From contig USPQ01000041.1 in the NCBI GenBank assembly GCA_900556625.1, forward strand, positions 1 through 23,422: a stretch of DNA of 23,422 nt. The letters run 5' to 3'. Within the stretch, counting starts at the first letter, position 1. Each line of letters begins with the position of its first letter. The translations under genes were made by a program, and so were the position numbers. Source of the stretch: an uncultured Bacteroides sp. Its GTDB lineage: Bacteria; Bacteroidota; Bacteroidia; Bacteroidales; Bacteroidaceae. This document shows positions 15,256 to 23,191 of this stretch, piece by piece. Below the pieces are notes generated by a model. The model ran no database searches. It was not told the origin of the DNA and saw only the letters and a program-made list of their open reading frames with translations.

Positions 15256-17187
15256 ATGAAACTATCATTAGTAAAATATATATTGTTATTTTGCGGGGTT
15301 ATTCCTTTGTTAACTTCGTGTGAAAGTTTTCTCGATAAACAGGAAACGGAAGATCTTACTTTTGAACAACTTTGGCAGAAGAGAGCATATACACGCGGGT
15401 ATTTCTTGAATGCAATGAGTTTTTTGCCAAATGATTTGACTGGCTATGTTAGTACTCCTCAAAGCACTGCTACTGATGAATTGATCAATGCATCGAATGC
15501 AGCTGCTGAGTCAATGAATACGGGAGCTTGGAATGCATCCAGCGTACCAGGTGCTAATTTTAATTTGTATAACGGAATACGTGAATGTAATATTTTTATG
15601 CAGAATGTTTACAGTTGTTCAGATCCTACCGTAACACAGGAAGAAAAGGATGAATGGTACTGGTATACACGCTGGGCACGAGCATATTATTACTTCTTGA
15701 TGATGCGTAATTACGGACCTATATTTTTGTTGGGAGATGAGATATTGCCATATGATGCTACGACAGAATCTCTATATCGTCCGCGTAATACTTGGGAACA
15801 ATGTGTTGATTATGTTGTAAATGAAATGACTCAATGTGCTACCTACTTTAAAGAACACGGGAAAACAACTTGGACGGTAGATGCAGAATATGGGCTACCT
15901 ACCGAGGGAGCTGCTTTAGCTGTGATTTCACGGTTAAAACTTTATTCAGCCCGTGATCTATATAATGGTAATAGTTTATACAATACCGTAAAGAATCCTA
16001 CAACACCCGATTTTCCGGAATTATCAGACCAATATCTGTTTCCTCAAACTTATAGTAATGAAAAATGGAAAGAAGCAGTGCAGGCTGCCAAAGCTGTCAT
16101 AGATTTGGGAGTATACGAGTTACATAGAGACGCTTCAGATGACCCGTATGCTAATTATCTTGGCATTACGCAGGTAGATTGGAACAAAGAACTTATCTGG
16201 ACTACCGGATATGCAAGTCGGGCTATTATAGCCAGAAGAACGACTCCGACGGGTGTAAAGACCAAAAAAGGAGGTAATGGAGCAGCTTATGGAGCACTAG
16301 GACCCTCGCAACAACAGGTGGATGCTTATGCGATGGATAATGGTAAGTATCCGATTACTGGATACGAGATAGATGGAACTCCTAAGGTTGACGAAAACTC
16401 TGGATATAGTGAAAATGGTATAACTGAATTTGCAAATCCTTTTCTTGAATATTTAAGTAAAGGTGACACATATCAGGCTAAATATTATAAAAGAGCAACT
16501 CGGAATATGTTTATTAATCGTGAACCACGTTTTTATATAGCTGTGTATTGGAGTGATAGTTACTGGAGATGCGGTCCGGGTAAAGATGACTATGTATTGT
16601 GTAACTTGGCAAAAGATGGTAATTCAAATACTTCTCATGACCATTCGAGAAGTGGATATCTAGTTAATCGTTTTTGTGATCATACTGCTAGTTTTGTGAA
16701 TAATCAACCGGGTAATATGGTATTTCCGACATTCCGTCTTGGAGAAATTTACTTAAACTTTATTGAAGCAGCTTTGGAATGGGAGAAAAGATCGAGAGAC
16801 AGTCAGTATCGTACAACAGCTATGGAGTATTGGGCTGATCTGCGTGCTCGTTCAGGTATGGATCCAATAACGGAAGTCTATCCGGAAGCTACAATAGACC
16901 AATTGATAGAACTTTGTCGCAGAGAACGCAGGATAGAACTTGCATTTGAAAATCATCGTTTTTTTGATACTCGTACATGGATGATTGCTACAACTACGGA
17001 TAATGGACCTATCTATGGTATGAATGTAGAGGCACAGGCTGTTAACACGGAAGATACTCCGGATACTTTTTGGCGTAGGACAGTAGTTCAAAACCGTGTG
17101 TTCAGAGCTAATCACTTTTTATATCCGTTCAGTCAGAGAGAACTAGACCGTAACAAACTATTGACCCAAAATTATAATTGGAGATAG
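15256..17187 (+). CDS. SusD/RagB-like surface lipoprotein
   Basis: A 643-residue lipoprotein and partner of the STN-type SusC receptor. The signal MKLSLVKYILLFCGVIPLLTSC has acceptor Cys22 followed by ESFLDKQETED, the usual SusD start. Family landmarks include the aromatic helix WYWYTRWARAYYYFLMMRNYGPIFLL (~residues 135-160) and, near the C-terminus, LIELCRRERRIELAFENHRFFD, the highly conserved RRxELAFExxRxFD block of SusD proteins. The protein ends in LYPFSQRELDRN…QNYNW, the classic closing motif. It is somewhat longer than the average ~520-550 residues. The extra length lies in the middle, a Gly- and Tyr-rich portion (~350-480) that may shape the ligand site. It is in an operon with its neighbours (gaps 19 and 40 nt). 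Confidence 0.97.
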   Translation: MKLSLVKYILLFCGVIPLLTSCESFLDKQETEDLTFEQLWQKRAYTRGYFLNAMSFLPNDLTGYVSTPQSTATDELINASNAAAESMNTGAWNASSVPGANFNLYNGIRECNIFMQNVYSCSDPTVTQEEKDEWYWYTRWARAYYYFLMMRNYGPIFLLGDEILPYDATTESLYRPRNTWEQCVDYVVNEMTQCATYFKEHGKTTWTVDAEYGLPTEGAALAVISRLKLYSARDLYNGNSLYNTVKNPTTPDFPELSDQYLFPQTYSNEKWKEAVQAAKAVIDLGVYELHRDASDDPYANYLGITQVDWNKELIWTTGYASRAIIARRTTPTGVKTKKGGNGAAYGALGPSQQQVDAYAMDNGKYPITGYEIDGTPKVDENSGYSENGITEFANPFLEYLSKGDTYQAKYYKRATRNMFINREPRFYIAVYWSDSYWRCGPGKDDYVLCNLAKDGNSNTSHDHSRSGYLVNRFCDHTASFVNNQPGNMVFPTFRLGEIYLNFIEAALEWEKRSRDSQYRTTAMEYWADLRARSGMDPITEVYPEATIDQLIELCRRERRIELAFENHRFFDTRTWMIATTTDNGPIYGMNVEAQAVNTEDTPDTFWRRTVVQNRVFRANHFLYPFSQRELDRNKLLTQNYNWR

Positions 17188-17227
17188 AATTATAGCATTA
17201 AAACAATCTAATCAGATTTTAATTTAT

Positions 17228-18571
17228 ATGAAGACAAAAATATATATCCTTTCGTTGTTAGGCGGTTTGTTGCTGACTATGGTGGCTTGCTTGAACGATG
17301 GAAAAGACGATTATCTGGATGATTATGAATCATTCCTTTGCATTTTGAATAGTAATGAGCAGGATATTACCTTTTATAATACTGGAGAGTCTGCTGCTTA
17401 CAATATAACGATTGACAAAGGTGGAAACGACCTGAATATGTTAGCTTCAGCTACATTGAAAGTATTGAATGAGTTCGATCTTGAATATTACAATAATGAG
17501 AATAAGACTAATTTCAAGCCATTGCCTGCTGATTGTTATGAATTGCCTTCCGACATGACCGTCTCTTTTGGAGAAAAAGAACTGTATAAGATTAAAACGG
17601 TAACCTTTCATCCTGAGAAAATTTCTGTATTGAGTACGGGTAATTTCACTTATGTGTTGATGTTGGAGCTTACGGACGGTACTTCTACCATTAATGAAAA
17701 AAATAAGTATATCATCGTGAAGCCTACTGTTTATCAGCCTGCTTTCTCTCTTTCAGAGTCAGGATTTAAACTTCCGTTTACTATTACTGAAGGTGTGACT
17801 GAGTATATATATGAGCTTCCTGTGACTTTGAATACTGCTCTCACAGAAGATATAACCTGCGATGTAACAGTTAAAAAGGAACTATTGGATGAATATAATG
17901 CTACATCTCCCATTGAGTATTCATTAATATCAGACAAGGGCAACAACTATACTATCGGTAAACTGACCTTTAGCAAAGGTAATGTTACAGCGAATCTGAC
18001 CGTGAAGATTGATATAACTAATCTAGAAGGGAACTTTGCACTTCCGTTAGAAATAACTTCTACAAAATATGCCTTTTCCGGTGAAAATACAGTTATTATC
18101 GGATTACAGAATTCAGCACCGAAGATTACGCTCACACCGGATATGATGACCTTGATAGGCACAAATTTTGCTGACGGTAATGGATTTGCCGACTGGTTGG
18201 ATGGCAAATTGGCTACTCAGGCACAAGTTACTTACGGAGGAGGTGCGCCCGCCTTCCCGCATCAAGTGGATATTCATCTGAATAGTGCTATTTCCAAGTT
18301 GAGAGTAAGATATGCAACTAGAAATACTAATCAGCATCCTACTAAGTTCATCATTTATGCTAGTAATGATGGCGCAAACTGGAAAGAAATAAAAGTATTT
18401 ACTGCAGAAGCAGACGGTCTCCCAGTATCGGCTACCACTTATTATGATACTTGTCCGACGATGTTGCTAGGCGATTCATATACTTATGTTCGTTTTGAGG
18501 TTCATAGTTCTACTAATCCGAGTAAATTTAATACATGGGCACTCTCGGAGTTTGAATTATATGGTAAATAA
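17228..18571 (+). CDS. DUF1735-type lipoprotein with F5/8-like C-terminal domain
   Basis: A 447-residue lipoprotein; lipobox TMVAC with acceptor Cys21, followed by LNDGKDDYLDDYE. Residues ~35-165 and ~170-300 look like two DUF1735-type beta-sandwich repeats (…LKVLNEFDLEYYNNENKTNF… and …VKKELLDEYNATSPIEY…). Residues ~320-447 look like a discoidin/F5/8-type C domain, with TKFIIYASNDGANWKEIKVF in the middle and YTYVRFEVHSSTNP and LSEFELYG at the end, a pattern shared with CBM32-like modules. Its position right after SusD matches SusE-type surface glycan-binding proteins. It likely binds the glycan or glycoprotein target and hands fragments to SusCD. No catalytic residues are visible. A 106-nt gap with a large stem-loop follows before the M60 gene. 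Confidence 0.85.
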   Translation: MKTKIYILSLLGGLLLTMVACLNDGKDDYLDDYESFLCILNSNEQDITFYNTGESAAYNITIDKGGNDLNMLASATLKVLNEFDLEYYNNENKTNFKPLPADCYELPSDMTVSFGEKELYKIKTVTFHPEKISVLSTGNFTYVLMLELTDGTSTINEKNKYIIVKPTVYQPAFSLSESGFKLPFTITEGVTEYIYELPVTLNTALTEDITCDVTVKKELLDEYNATSPIEYSLISDKGNNYTIGKLTFSKGNVTANLTVKIDITNLEGNFALPLEITSTKYAFSGENTVIIGLQNSAPKITLTPDMMTLIGTNFADGNGFADWLDGKLATQAQVTYGGGAPAFPHQVDIHLNSAISKLRVRYATRNTNQHPTKFIIYASNDGANWKEIKVFTAEADGLPVSATTYYDTCPTMLLGDSYTYVRFEVHSSTNPSKFNTWALSEFELYGK

Positions 18572-18606
18572 CTGCTCTCTCTTAAATCTAACAAATAATT
18601 AATCAT

Positions 18607-18664
18607 AAGGGCTGGCAAGGGGATAATGCAGTGATGCATAAATTCTTTTTAGTCAGTCCTTTTT
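18607..18664 (+). terminator. Large stem-loop with T-run just before the M60 gene; attenuator or processing site
   Basis: The outer stem pairs AAGGGCTGGC (18607-18616) with GTCAGTCCTT (18652-18661): 10 bp, two of them G-U. An inner stem pairs ATGCA (18626-18630) with TGCAT (18635-18639) around a GTGA loop. TTT follows immediately, and the M60 ATG is 14 nt beyond. The shape fits an intrinsic terminator or stabilising hairpin between the SusCD-lipoprotein block and the peptidase gene, but the T-run is short and function is not proven. Confidence 0.55.
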
Positions 18665-18677
18665 AAACGAAAAGAAT

Positions 18678-21488
18678 ATGAAGAATTATTTTTTATATGT
18701 ATTCATATCCCTGTTTCTTTTTTCCTTGTCGTCCTGTAAAGATGATAAGGATGTGGTGGCTGTATTGGAACTAGGTTTGGAAAATGCAGATTTTTATAAA
18801 GAAGCAGGCTCTGTTGTTATTGATGTAAAATCACTTCCTGCAGATTGGACCGCTTCTGTGGATGTGGAAGGAGAACAGTGGTGTAAGACTGAACCTGTCA
18901 ATTCGGGTGCAGGTGTGAAGATTAGTGTGATAAGTAACCCGAACAAAACTGTCCGTAATGCTTCGGTGGTTATCAATAATGGAAAATTGAATAAGAAGAT
19001 TCTTGTACGTCAGTTAGGTACTGATACTGATATTTTAGTATCTCCTTTCGCTTTTACTTTGCCTCCGGTAGGTGGAACAGTCGCTTTTACTGTCACTACC
19101 AATCTGACGGAAGCGGAACTGGATGTCACCTATCCTTCTTGGATAAAGAAAGAGGTAGACACACGTGCTGCAACGATTGAAATACCTTATAAGTTTACCG
19201 TAGATACTCATGAGGGAAGTAGTGTACGTACGGAGAAGATAGTGATAAAGGATAAGAACTCTAATATTTCAGCAGAAGTTACAGTTATTCAGAATGGATT
19301 GGATGGATATACATTTGGTGATACTGAAGGAATTGCGGATGATGTTCAGTTGGAAGTAGTCAGAGGGGAAGCATCTACGGCACATGGTGGTGAAGAGATT
19401 GAAAAATCTTTTGATAGTGATATGAGTACTATTTATCATTCTAATTATCCTTTTGCAGAAGGGGTTACAAGCCATTATCCGGTCATGTTGACTTACTATT
19501 TCAAGGAAAATACGGAAGCACTTGATTACTTTATCTATTATCCGCGTATAAGCGGTTCGAACGGGAATTTTGGTGAAGTGGAAATTCAGGTATCGACTGA
19601 AGAACACCCGGCTTTTGAAAGTGTAACGAATGAAACCAATTTCGATTTCGGTTCCAAAGGTGCGGTAGTATCTTTTTCTTTTGATAACACAATACAGAAA
19701 CCGAAGGCAGTTCGCCTGATTATTAAGTCCGGTGTGAATGGGCATGCTTCCTGTGCGGAAATGAAGTTCTTTGCTAGGAATCCGGAAGGTTTTGACCCAT
19801 TGACCCTTTTTACGGATGTTACTTGTTCCAAGTTACGGTCTGATATAACAGAGGAAATGATAAAGGCCTGTACTTATCCATTTTTTAAGAACATAGCTTA
19901 TTATATGCTGAAAGATAAATATCCGGCTGACTTCCGTATTGCGGATTTCAAACCTTATCAACATCCGGATATACAGGCTACTATCAATAAGACAGGCACT
20001 TATAGTCTATTGGATAATCCTACGGGTATCTTTGTGAAAGCGGGAGAAACATTGATTGTCATGGTAGGTGAAACGCACGGGCAACATTTGAGTCTAAGAG
20101 TACAGGACATGGATACCCCTAATGCTGATGGTTTCAATAACAGCATTTCTTATAGCTTACGCACAGGTATAAATAAAATTGTTTCGGAGAAGAAAGGGTT
20201 AATCTATGTGATGTATCATGTTAATGGTAATCCGGTAGACTATGACGAGGTAAAGATACACTTTGCGTCAGGAAGTGTTAACGGATACTTTGATGTAGCA
20301 AAACATACCCGTGAACAGTGGGGTACTTTACTAAACGGAGCTGTCGATGGCTATTTTGATGTTGTAGGGAATTATGCTCATCTCACTTTTCCTGTCAGCA
20401 AACTAAAAAGTACATCTAATGGGAGAGATTTAATTAACCTTTTTGATGATATTGTATATAAGGAACAGATATTCATGGGTTTGAGAAAATACAACAATAA
20501 TGGTGGCATCGGTACGGATACCGACAATCGTATGTTCAGAAACCGTATGTATTTCAATGTCATGTACGGACAGGGAGATTATATGTATTCCACTTCTTAT
20601 CATACGGCATATCATTTTTCAACGATGGATAATCTGTGCAGTGTAGATCAAATGAAGACTAACAACTGGGGGCCTGCCCATGAGGTAGGGCATAGTAATC
20701 AAACCCGTCCGGGACTGAAATGGTTTGGAATGACCGAAGTAACAAACAATATTTGTTCGATGTACATTCAGAAATTATATGGAATTAATTCCCGTTTGCT
20801 AACTACAACGCCAAGTAATGCTTACAGTAATTACTACGAGCATGCAATGACTTTAGCATTCGGGAATAATGATATTTTTCATGCAAAATTAGGAGATGTA
20901 TTCGATAAATTAGTACCTTTTTGGCAGTTAGAGTTATATATGGAATATGTATTAGGAAAAACGGATTTTTATAAGGATGTATATGAATATATACGTGTCA
21001 ATAAGGACTTGCCTACCGATGGTGAACGTCAAATAGAGTTCGCCTATAATTGTAGTAAGGCGGTAGGATTGGATTTGACGGATTTCTTTGTAAAATGGGG
21101 TTTTCTGAAATCTGGTTCATATGAATTCAACGACTCTTATGGCGATGGAAAAGTGGTAGTGACGGAAGCTCAGGTAAGTGCTCTTAAAAATAGAATTCGA
21201 AATTTAGGATATTCTGTTCCGAAACATAAGCTGGAATATATCTGTGATAGTAACTTAGAGGCTTATATAAATAATGCAGCCGTAGTTGCCGGAACAGCTA
21301 CCCGTTCCGGTTCCAAACTATCAATGTATGGTTGGCGGAATGTGGCTGTTTATGAAGTTAGCGATCATGCAGGAAAAGTAATATTTGTATCACCGCAATC
21401 TTCGTTTACTGTAAACACTACGTTACCCGAAGATTATAAAGTAAATGCTATTGCAGCGAATGGTGCTAAAACACAAGTAACGTTTTAA
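18678..21488 (+). CDS. M60-like zinc metallopeptidase (enhancin-type) with BACON and F5/8-type domains
   Basis: A 936-residue surface lipoprotein (lipobox FSLSSC, acceptor Cys20, then KDDKD). Domains: two BACON-like beta-sandwiches at ~29-113 and ~117-207 (…SLPADWTASVDVEGEQWCKTE…, ending KKILVRQLG and AEVTVIQNG); an F5/8-type/CBM32-like domain at ~225-364; and a peptidase M60 domain at ~440-740, starting near GIFVKAGETLIVMVGE. The zinc motif is HEVGH at residues 668-672, with Glu669 as catalytic base and Glu687 (in GMTEVTN) a likely third ligand. Known family members, such as BT_4244 of B. thetaiotaomicron, cleave O-glycosylated mucin-type glycoproteins, so this is probably an O-glycopeptidase. 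Zinc and catalytic residues are all present, so it should be active. It sits between the glycan-binding lipoprotein and the sulfatase, which suits a mucin-directed locus. Expression may be tuned by the stem-loop 14 nt upstream. Confidence 0.93.
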   Translation: MKNYFLYVFISLFLFSLSSCKDDKDVVAVLELGLENADFYKEAGSVVIDVKSLPADWTASVDVEGEQWCKTEPVNSGAGVKISVISNPNKTVRNASVVINNGKLNKKILVRQLGTDTDILVSPFAFTLPPVGGTVAFTVTTNLTEAELDVTYPSWIKKEVDTRAATIEIPYKFTVDTHEGSSVRTEKIVIKDKNSNISAEVTVIQNGLDGYTFGDTEGIADDVQLEVVRGEASTAHGGEEIEKSFDSDMSTIYHSNYPFAEGVTSHYPVMLTYYFKENTEALDYFIYYPRISGSNGNFGEVEIQVSTEEHPAFESVTNETNFDFGSKGAVVSFSFDNTIQKPKAVRLIIKSGVNGHASCAEMKFFARNPEGFDPLTLFTDVTCSKLRSDITEEMIKACTYPFFKNIAYYMLKDKYPADFRIADFKPYQHPDIQATINKTGTYSLLDNPTGIFVKAGETLIVMVGETHGQHLSLRVQDMDTPNADGFNNSISYSLRTGINKIVSEKKGLIYVMYHVNGNPVDYDEVKIHFASGSVNGYFDVAKHTREQWGTLLNGAVDGYFDVVGNYAHLTFPVSKLKSTSNGRDLINLFDDIVYKEQIFMGLRKYNNNGGIGTDTDNRMFRNRMYFNVMYGQGDYMYSTSYHTAYHFSTMDNLCSVDQMKTNNWGPAHEVGHSNQTRPGLKWFGMTEVTNNICSMYIQKLYGINSRLLTTTPSNAYSNYYEHAMTLAFGNNDIFHAKLGDVFDKLVPFWQLELYMEYVLGKTDFYKDVYEYIRVNKDLPTDGERQIEFAYNCSKAVGLDLTDFFVKWGFLKSGSYEFNDSYGDGKVVVTEAQVSALKNRIRNLGYSVPKHKLEYICDSNLEAYINNAAVVAGTATRSGSKLSMYGWRNVAVYEVSDHAGKVIFVSPQSSFTVNTTLPEDYKVNAIAANGAKTQVTF

Positions 21489-21505
21489 ATTCATAAATTA
21501 TGAAT
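21489..21505. terminator. AT-rich palindrome directly after the M60 stop codon
   Basis: ATTCATAA and TTATGAAT flank a single A, a perfect 8-bp inverted repeat starting at the first base after the stop. It is AT-rich with no loop or T-run, so it would be a weak terminator at best; it could equally be a protein-binding palindrome. Confidence 0.3.
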
Positions 21506-21533
21506 AGAAACAGGGATTTTGTGTGGGGAACAT

Positions 21534-21553
21534 CAAAATTTGATGTGTATTTA
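21534..21553 (+). promoter_or_regulatory. Shared upstream element, copy 2 (before sulfatase gene)
   Basis: CAAAATTTGATGTGTATTTA; the core TTTGATGTGTATTTA begins 46 nt before the sulfatase ATG, the same distance as copy 1 before the anti-sigma gene. Here the left half also belongs to a perfect inverted repeat (21530-21546, arms ACATCAAA and TTTGATGT around one A). That repeat is absent from copy 1, so it is probably not the conserved signal. Confidence 0.55.
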
Positions 21554-21584
21554 TAGCAAGTGATAAATCTTAATTAAATAAGGC

Positions 21585-23135
21585 ATGAGAAACTTAGAGT
21601 ATGTATTTTGTACATTAGTAGGTATTTCTTCGATACCTAACACGTTATTGGCAGGACAAGCACAACCGAGAAAAAAGCCGATCAACAAGCAACAACCGAA
21701 CATCATTCTGATTGTAGCCGATGACCTTGGATATGGTGACTTAAGTTGCTACGGTGCTCATCGCATCTCTACACCGGGTATGGACCGTATAGCTAATGAA
21801 GGAATCCGCTTTACACAAGGATTCTGTACGGCAGCTACTTCCACCCCCAGCCGCTACTCTGTTATGACAGGACTTTATCCGTGGACAAGTAAGGACGCAA
21901 AAATTCTTCCGGGCAATGCAGCATTGATTATTGATACGGAAAAGATAACCTTGCCTAAATTGATGAAACAGGCAGGCTATGCTACTGGATCCATAGGAAA
22001 ATGGCATATCGGACTGGGAGACGGTAATGTAGACTGGAATAAGGATGTTCATCCTGGTGCGGCCGAAATAGGGTATGATTATTCATTTATTCAGGCAGCT
22101 ACGAATGACCGTGTTCCATGTGTCTTTCTCGAAAATGGACGTGTAGTGGGATTAGACCCTAACGATCCGTTGTATGTGGATTACCGTAAGAACTTTCCCG
22201 GTGAACCGACAGGAAAGAATAATCCCGAATTGCTTCGTATGCATCCGAGTGTAGGTCATGCCGGTTCGATAGTAAACGGGGTTCCTCGTATCGGATTCCA
22301 GAAAGGTGGTAAAGCGGCACAATGGAAAGATGAAGAAATGGCGGAATTATTTCTAGATAAAGCCAAACAGTTCGTCAACGACCATAAAAATGCTCCTTTC
22401 TTTCTCTATTACGGATTACATCAGCCACACGTTCCTCGTGTTCCAAATGAACGCTTCGCAGGAAAGTCGCCTATGGGACCGCGTGGGGATGCTATTCTGG
22501 AAGCAGACTGGTGTGTATCTGAATTTCTGAAAGAACTGGACCAGTTGGGATTGGCGGAGAATACGATTGTAGTGTTAACTAGTGATAATGGACCAGTGCT
22601 GGATGACGGATATAAGGATGATGCAGTGGAATTGATAGGCGATCATAAGATAGCAGGTCCGCTTCGCGGAGGAAAAACAAGTATGTTTGACGGTGGTACA
22701 CGTATCCCTTTCATGCTTCGTTGGCCGGCAGTAGTGAAGCCGCAGGTTTCTGATGTCTTTGTATGCCAAATGGACTTGCTGGCTTCCTTTGCATCTTTGC
22801 TTGGACAAACTTATCCTGAAAAATTGGATAGTGAGAATACGTTGGATGCTTTCCTCGGAAAGAGTAAAAAAGGACGTGAAGAACTTGTTATCGAAGGCAT
22901 GTTCAATTATGCATATCGTCAGGGTGACTGGGCGTTGATTCCTCCTTATTTTAATCCTTATAGCAAAGAAGACGGTGAGTTTATCGGCTTGGGATATGGA
23001 TATAAACTTTATAACTTGAAGAAGGACATAAGTCAACAGGAAAACTTGGCAGATAAATATCCGAAGAAGTTGGGTGAGATGATTAATCGTTTCGAATATC
23101 TGAAGTCAACTACAAATAAAGTGACACGTTACTAA
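21585..23135 (+). CDS. S1-family (arylsulfatase-type) sulfatase, serine-type
   Basis: A 516-residue exported sulfatase. The metal-binding motif VADDLGYGD places Asp46 and Asp47. The formylglycine motif STPSR has Ser86 as the residue converted to formylglycine, with Arg90 following; a Ser requires the anaerobic radical SAM maturase (anSME) rather than the Cys-directed aerobic enzyme. SDNGP (Asp334, Asn335) supplies the other metal ligands, and RGGKTSMFDGGTR (Lys364) is the conserved sulfate-contacting block. GKWHIG gives further active-site residues. The N-terminus is weakly hydrophobic (~1-26) and probably a Sec signal. In this locus it would remove sulfate from glycan fragments, plausibly mucin O-glycans; the S1 subfamily and linkage cannot be assigned by eye. 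It has its own upstream element, so it may be transcribed both with and independently of the M60 gene. Confidence 0.95.
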   Translation: MRNLEYVFCTLVGISSIPNTLLAGQAQPRKKPINKQQPNIILIVADDLGYGDLSCYGAHRISTPGMDRIANEGIRFTQGFCTAATSTPSRYSVMTGLYPWTSKDAKILPGNAALIIDTEKITLPKLMKQAGYATGSIGKWHIGLGDGNVDWNKDVHPGAAEIGYDYSFIQAATNDRVPCVFLENGRVVGLDPNDPLYVDYRKNFPGEPTGKNNPELLRMHPSVGHAGSIVNGVPRIGFQKGGKAAQWKDEEMAELFLDKAKQFVNDHKNAPFFLYYGLHQPHVPRVPNERFAGKSPMGPRGDAILEADWCVSEFLKELDQLGLAENTIVVLTSDNGPVLDDGYKDDAVELIGDHKIAGPLRGGKTSMFDGGTRIPFMLRWPAVVKPQVSDVFVCQMDLLASFASLLGQTYPEKLDSENTLDAFLGKSKKGREELVIEGMFNYAYRQGDWALIPPYFNPYSKEDGEFIGLGYGYKLYNLKKDISQQENLADKYPKKLGEMINRFEYLKSTTNKVTRY

Positions 23136-23158
23136 CTTATAATATTTTTTCCAAAAAC

Positions 23159-23191
23159 GAGACCGTCTCAAAATGATTTTGGGATGGTCTC
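23159..23191. terminator. 33-nt hairpin after the sulfatase gene
   Basis: GAGACCGTCTCAAAAT pairs with ATTTTGGGATGGTCTC around a single G, giving 16 bp with two G-U pairs. It lies 24 nt behind the sulfatase stop. No T-run follows. It may act as a terminator, or it may be a relic of the end of the adjacent IS element. Confidence 0.6.

Noticed and set aside
21530..21546. Perfect palindrome ACATCAAA-A-TTTGATGT as the conserved operator of the locus
   Set aside because: The left arm is absent from the otherwise matching copy before the anti-sigma gene, so only the right half plus GTATTTA is conserved.
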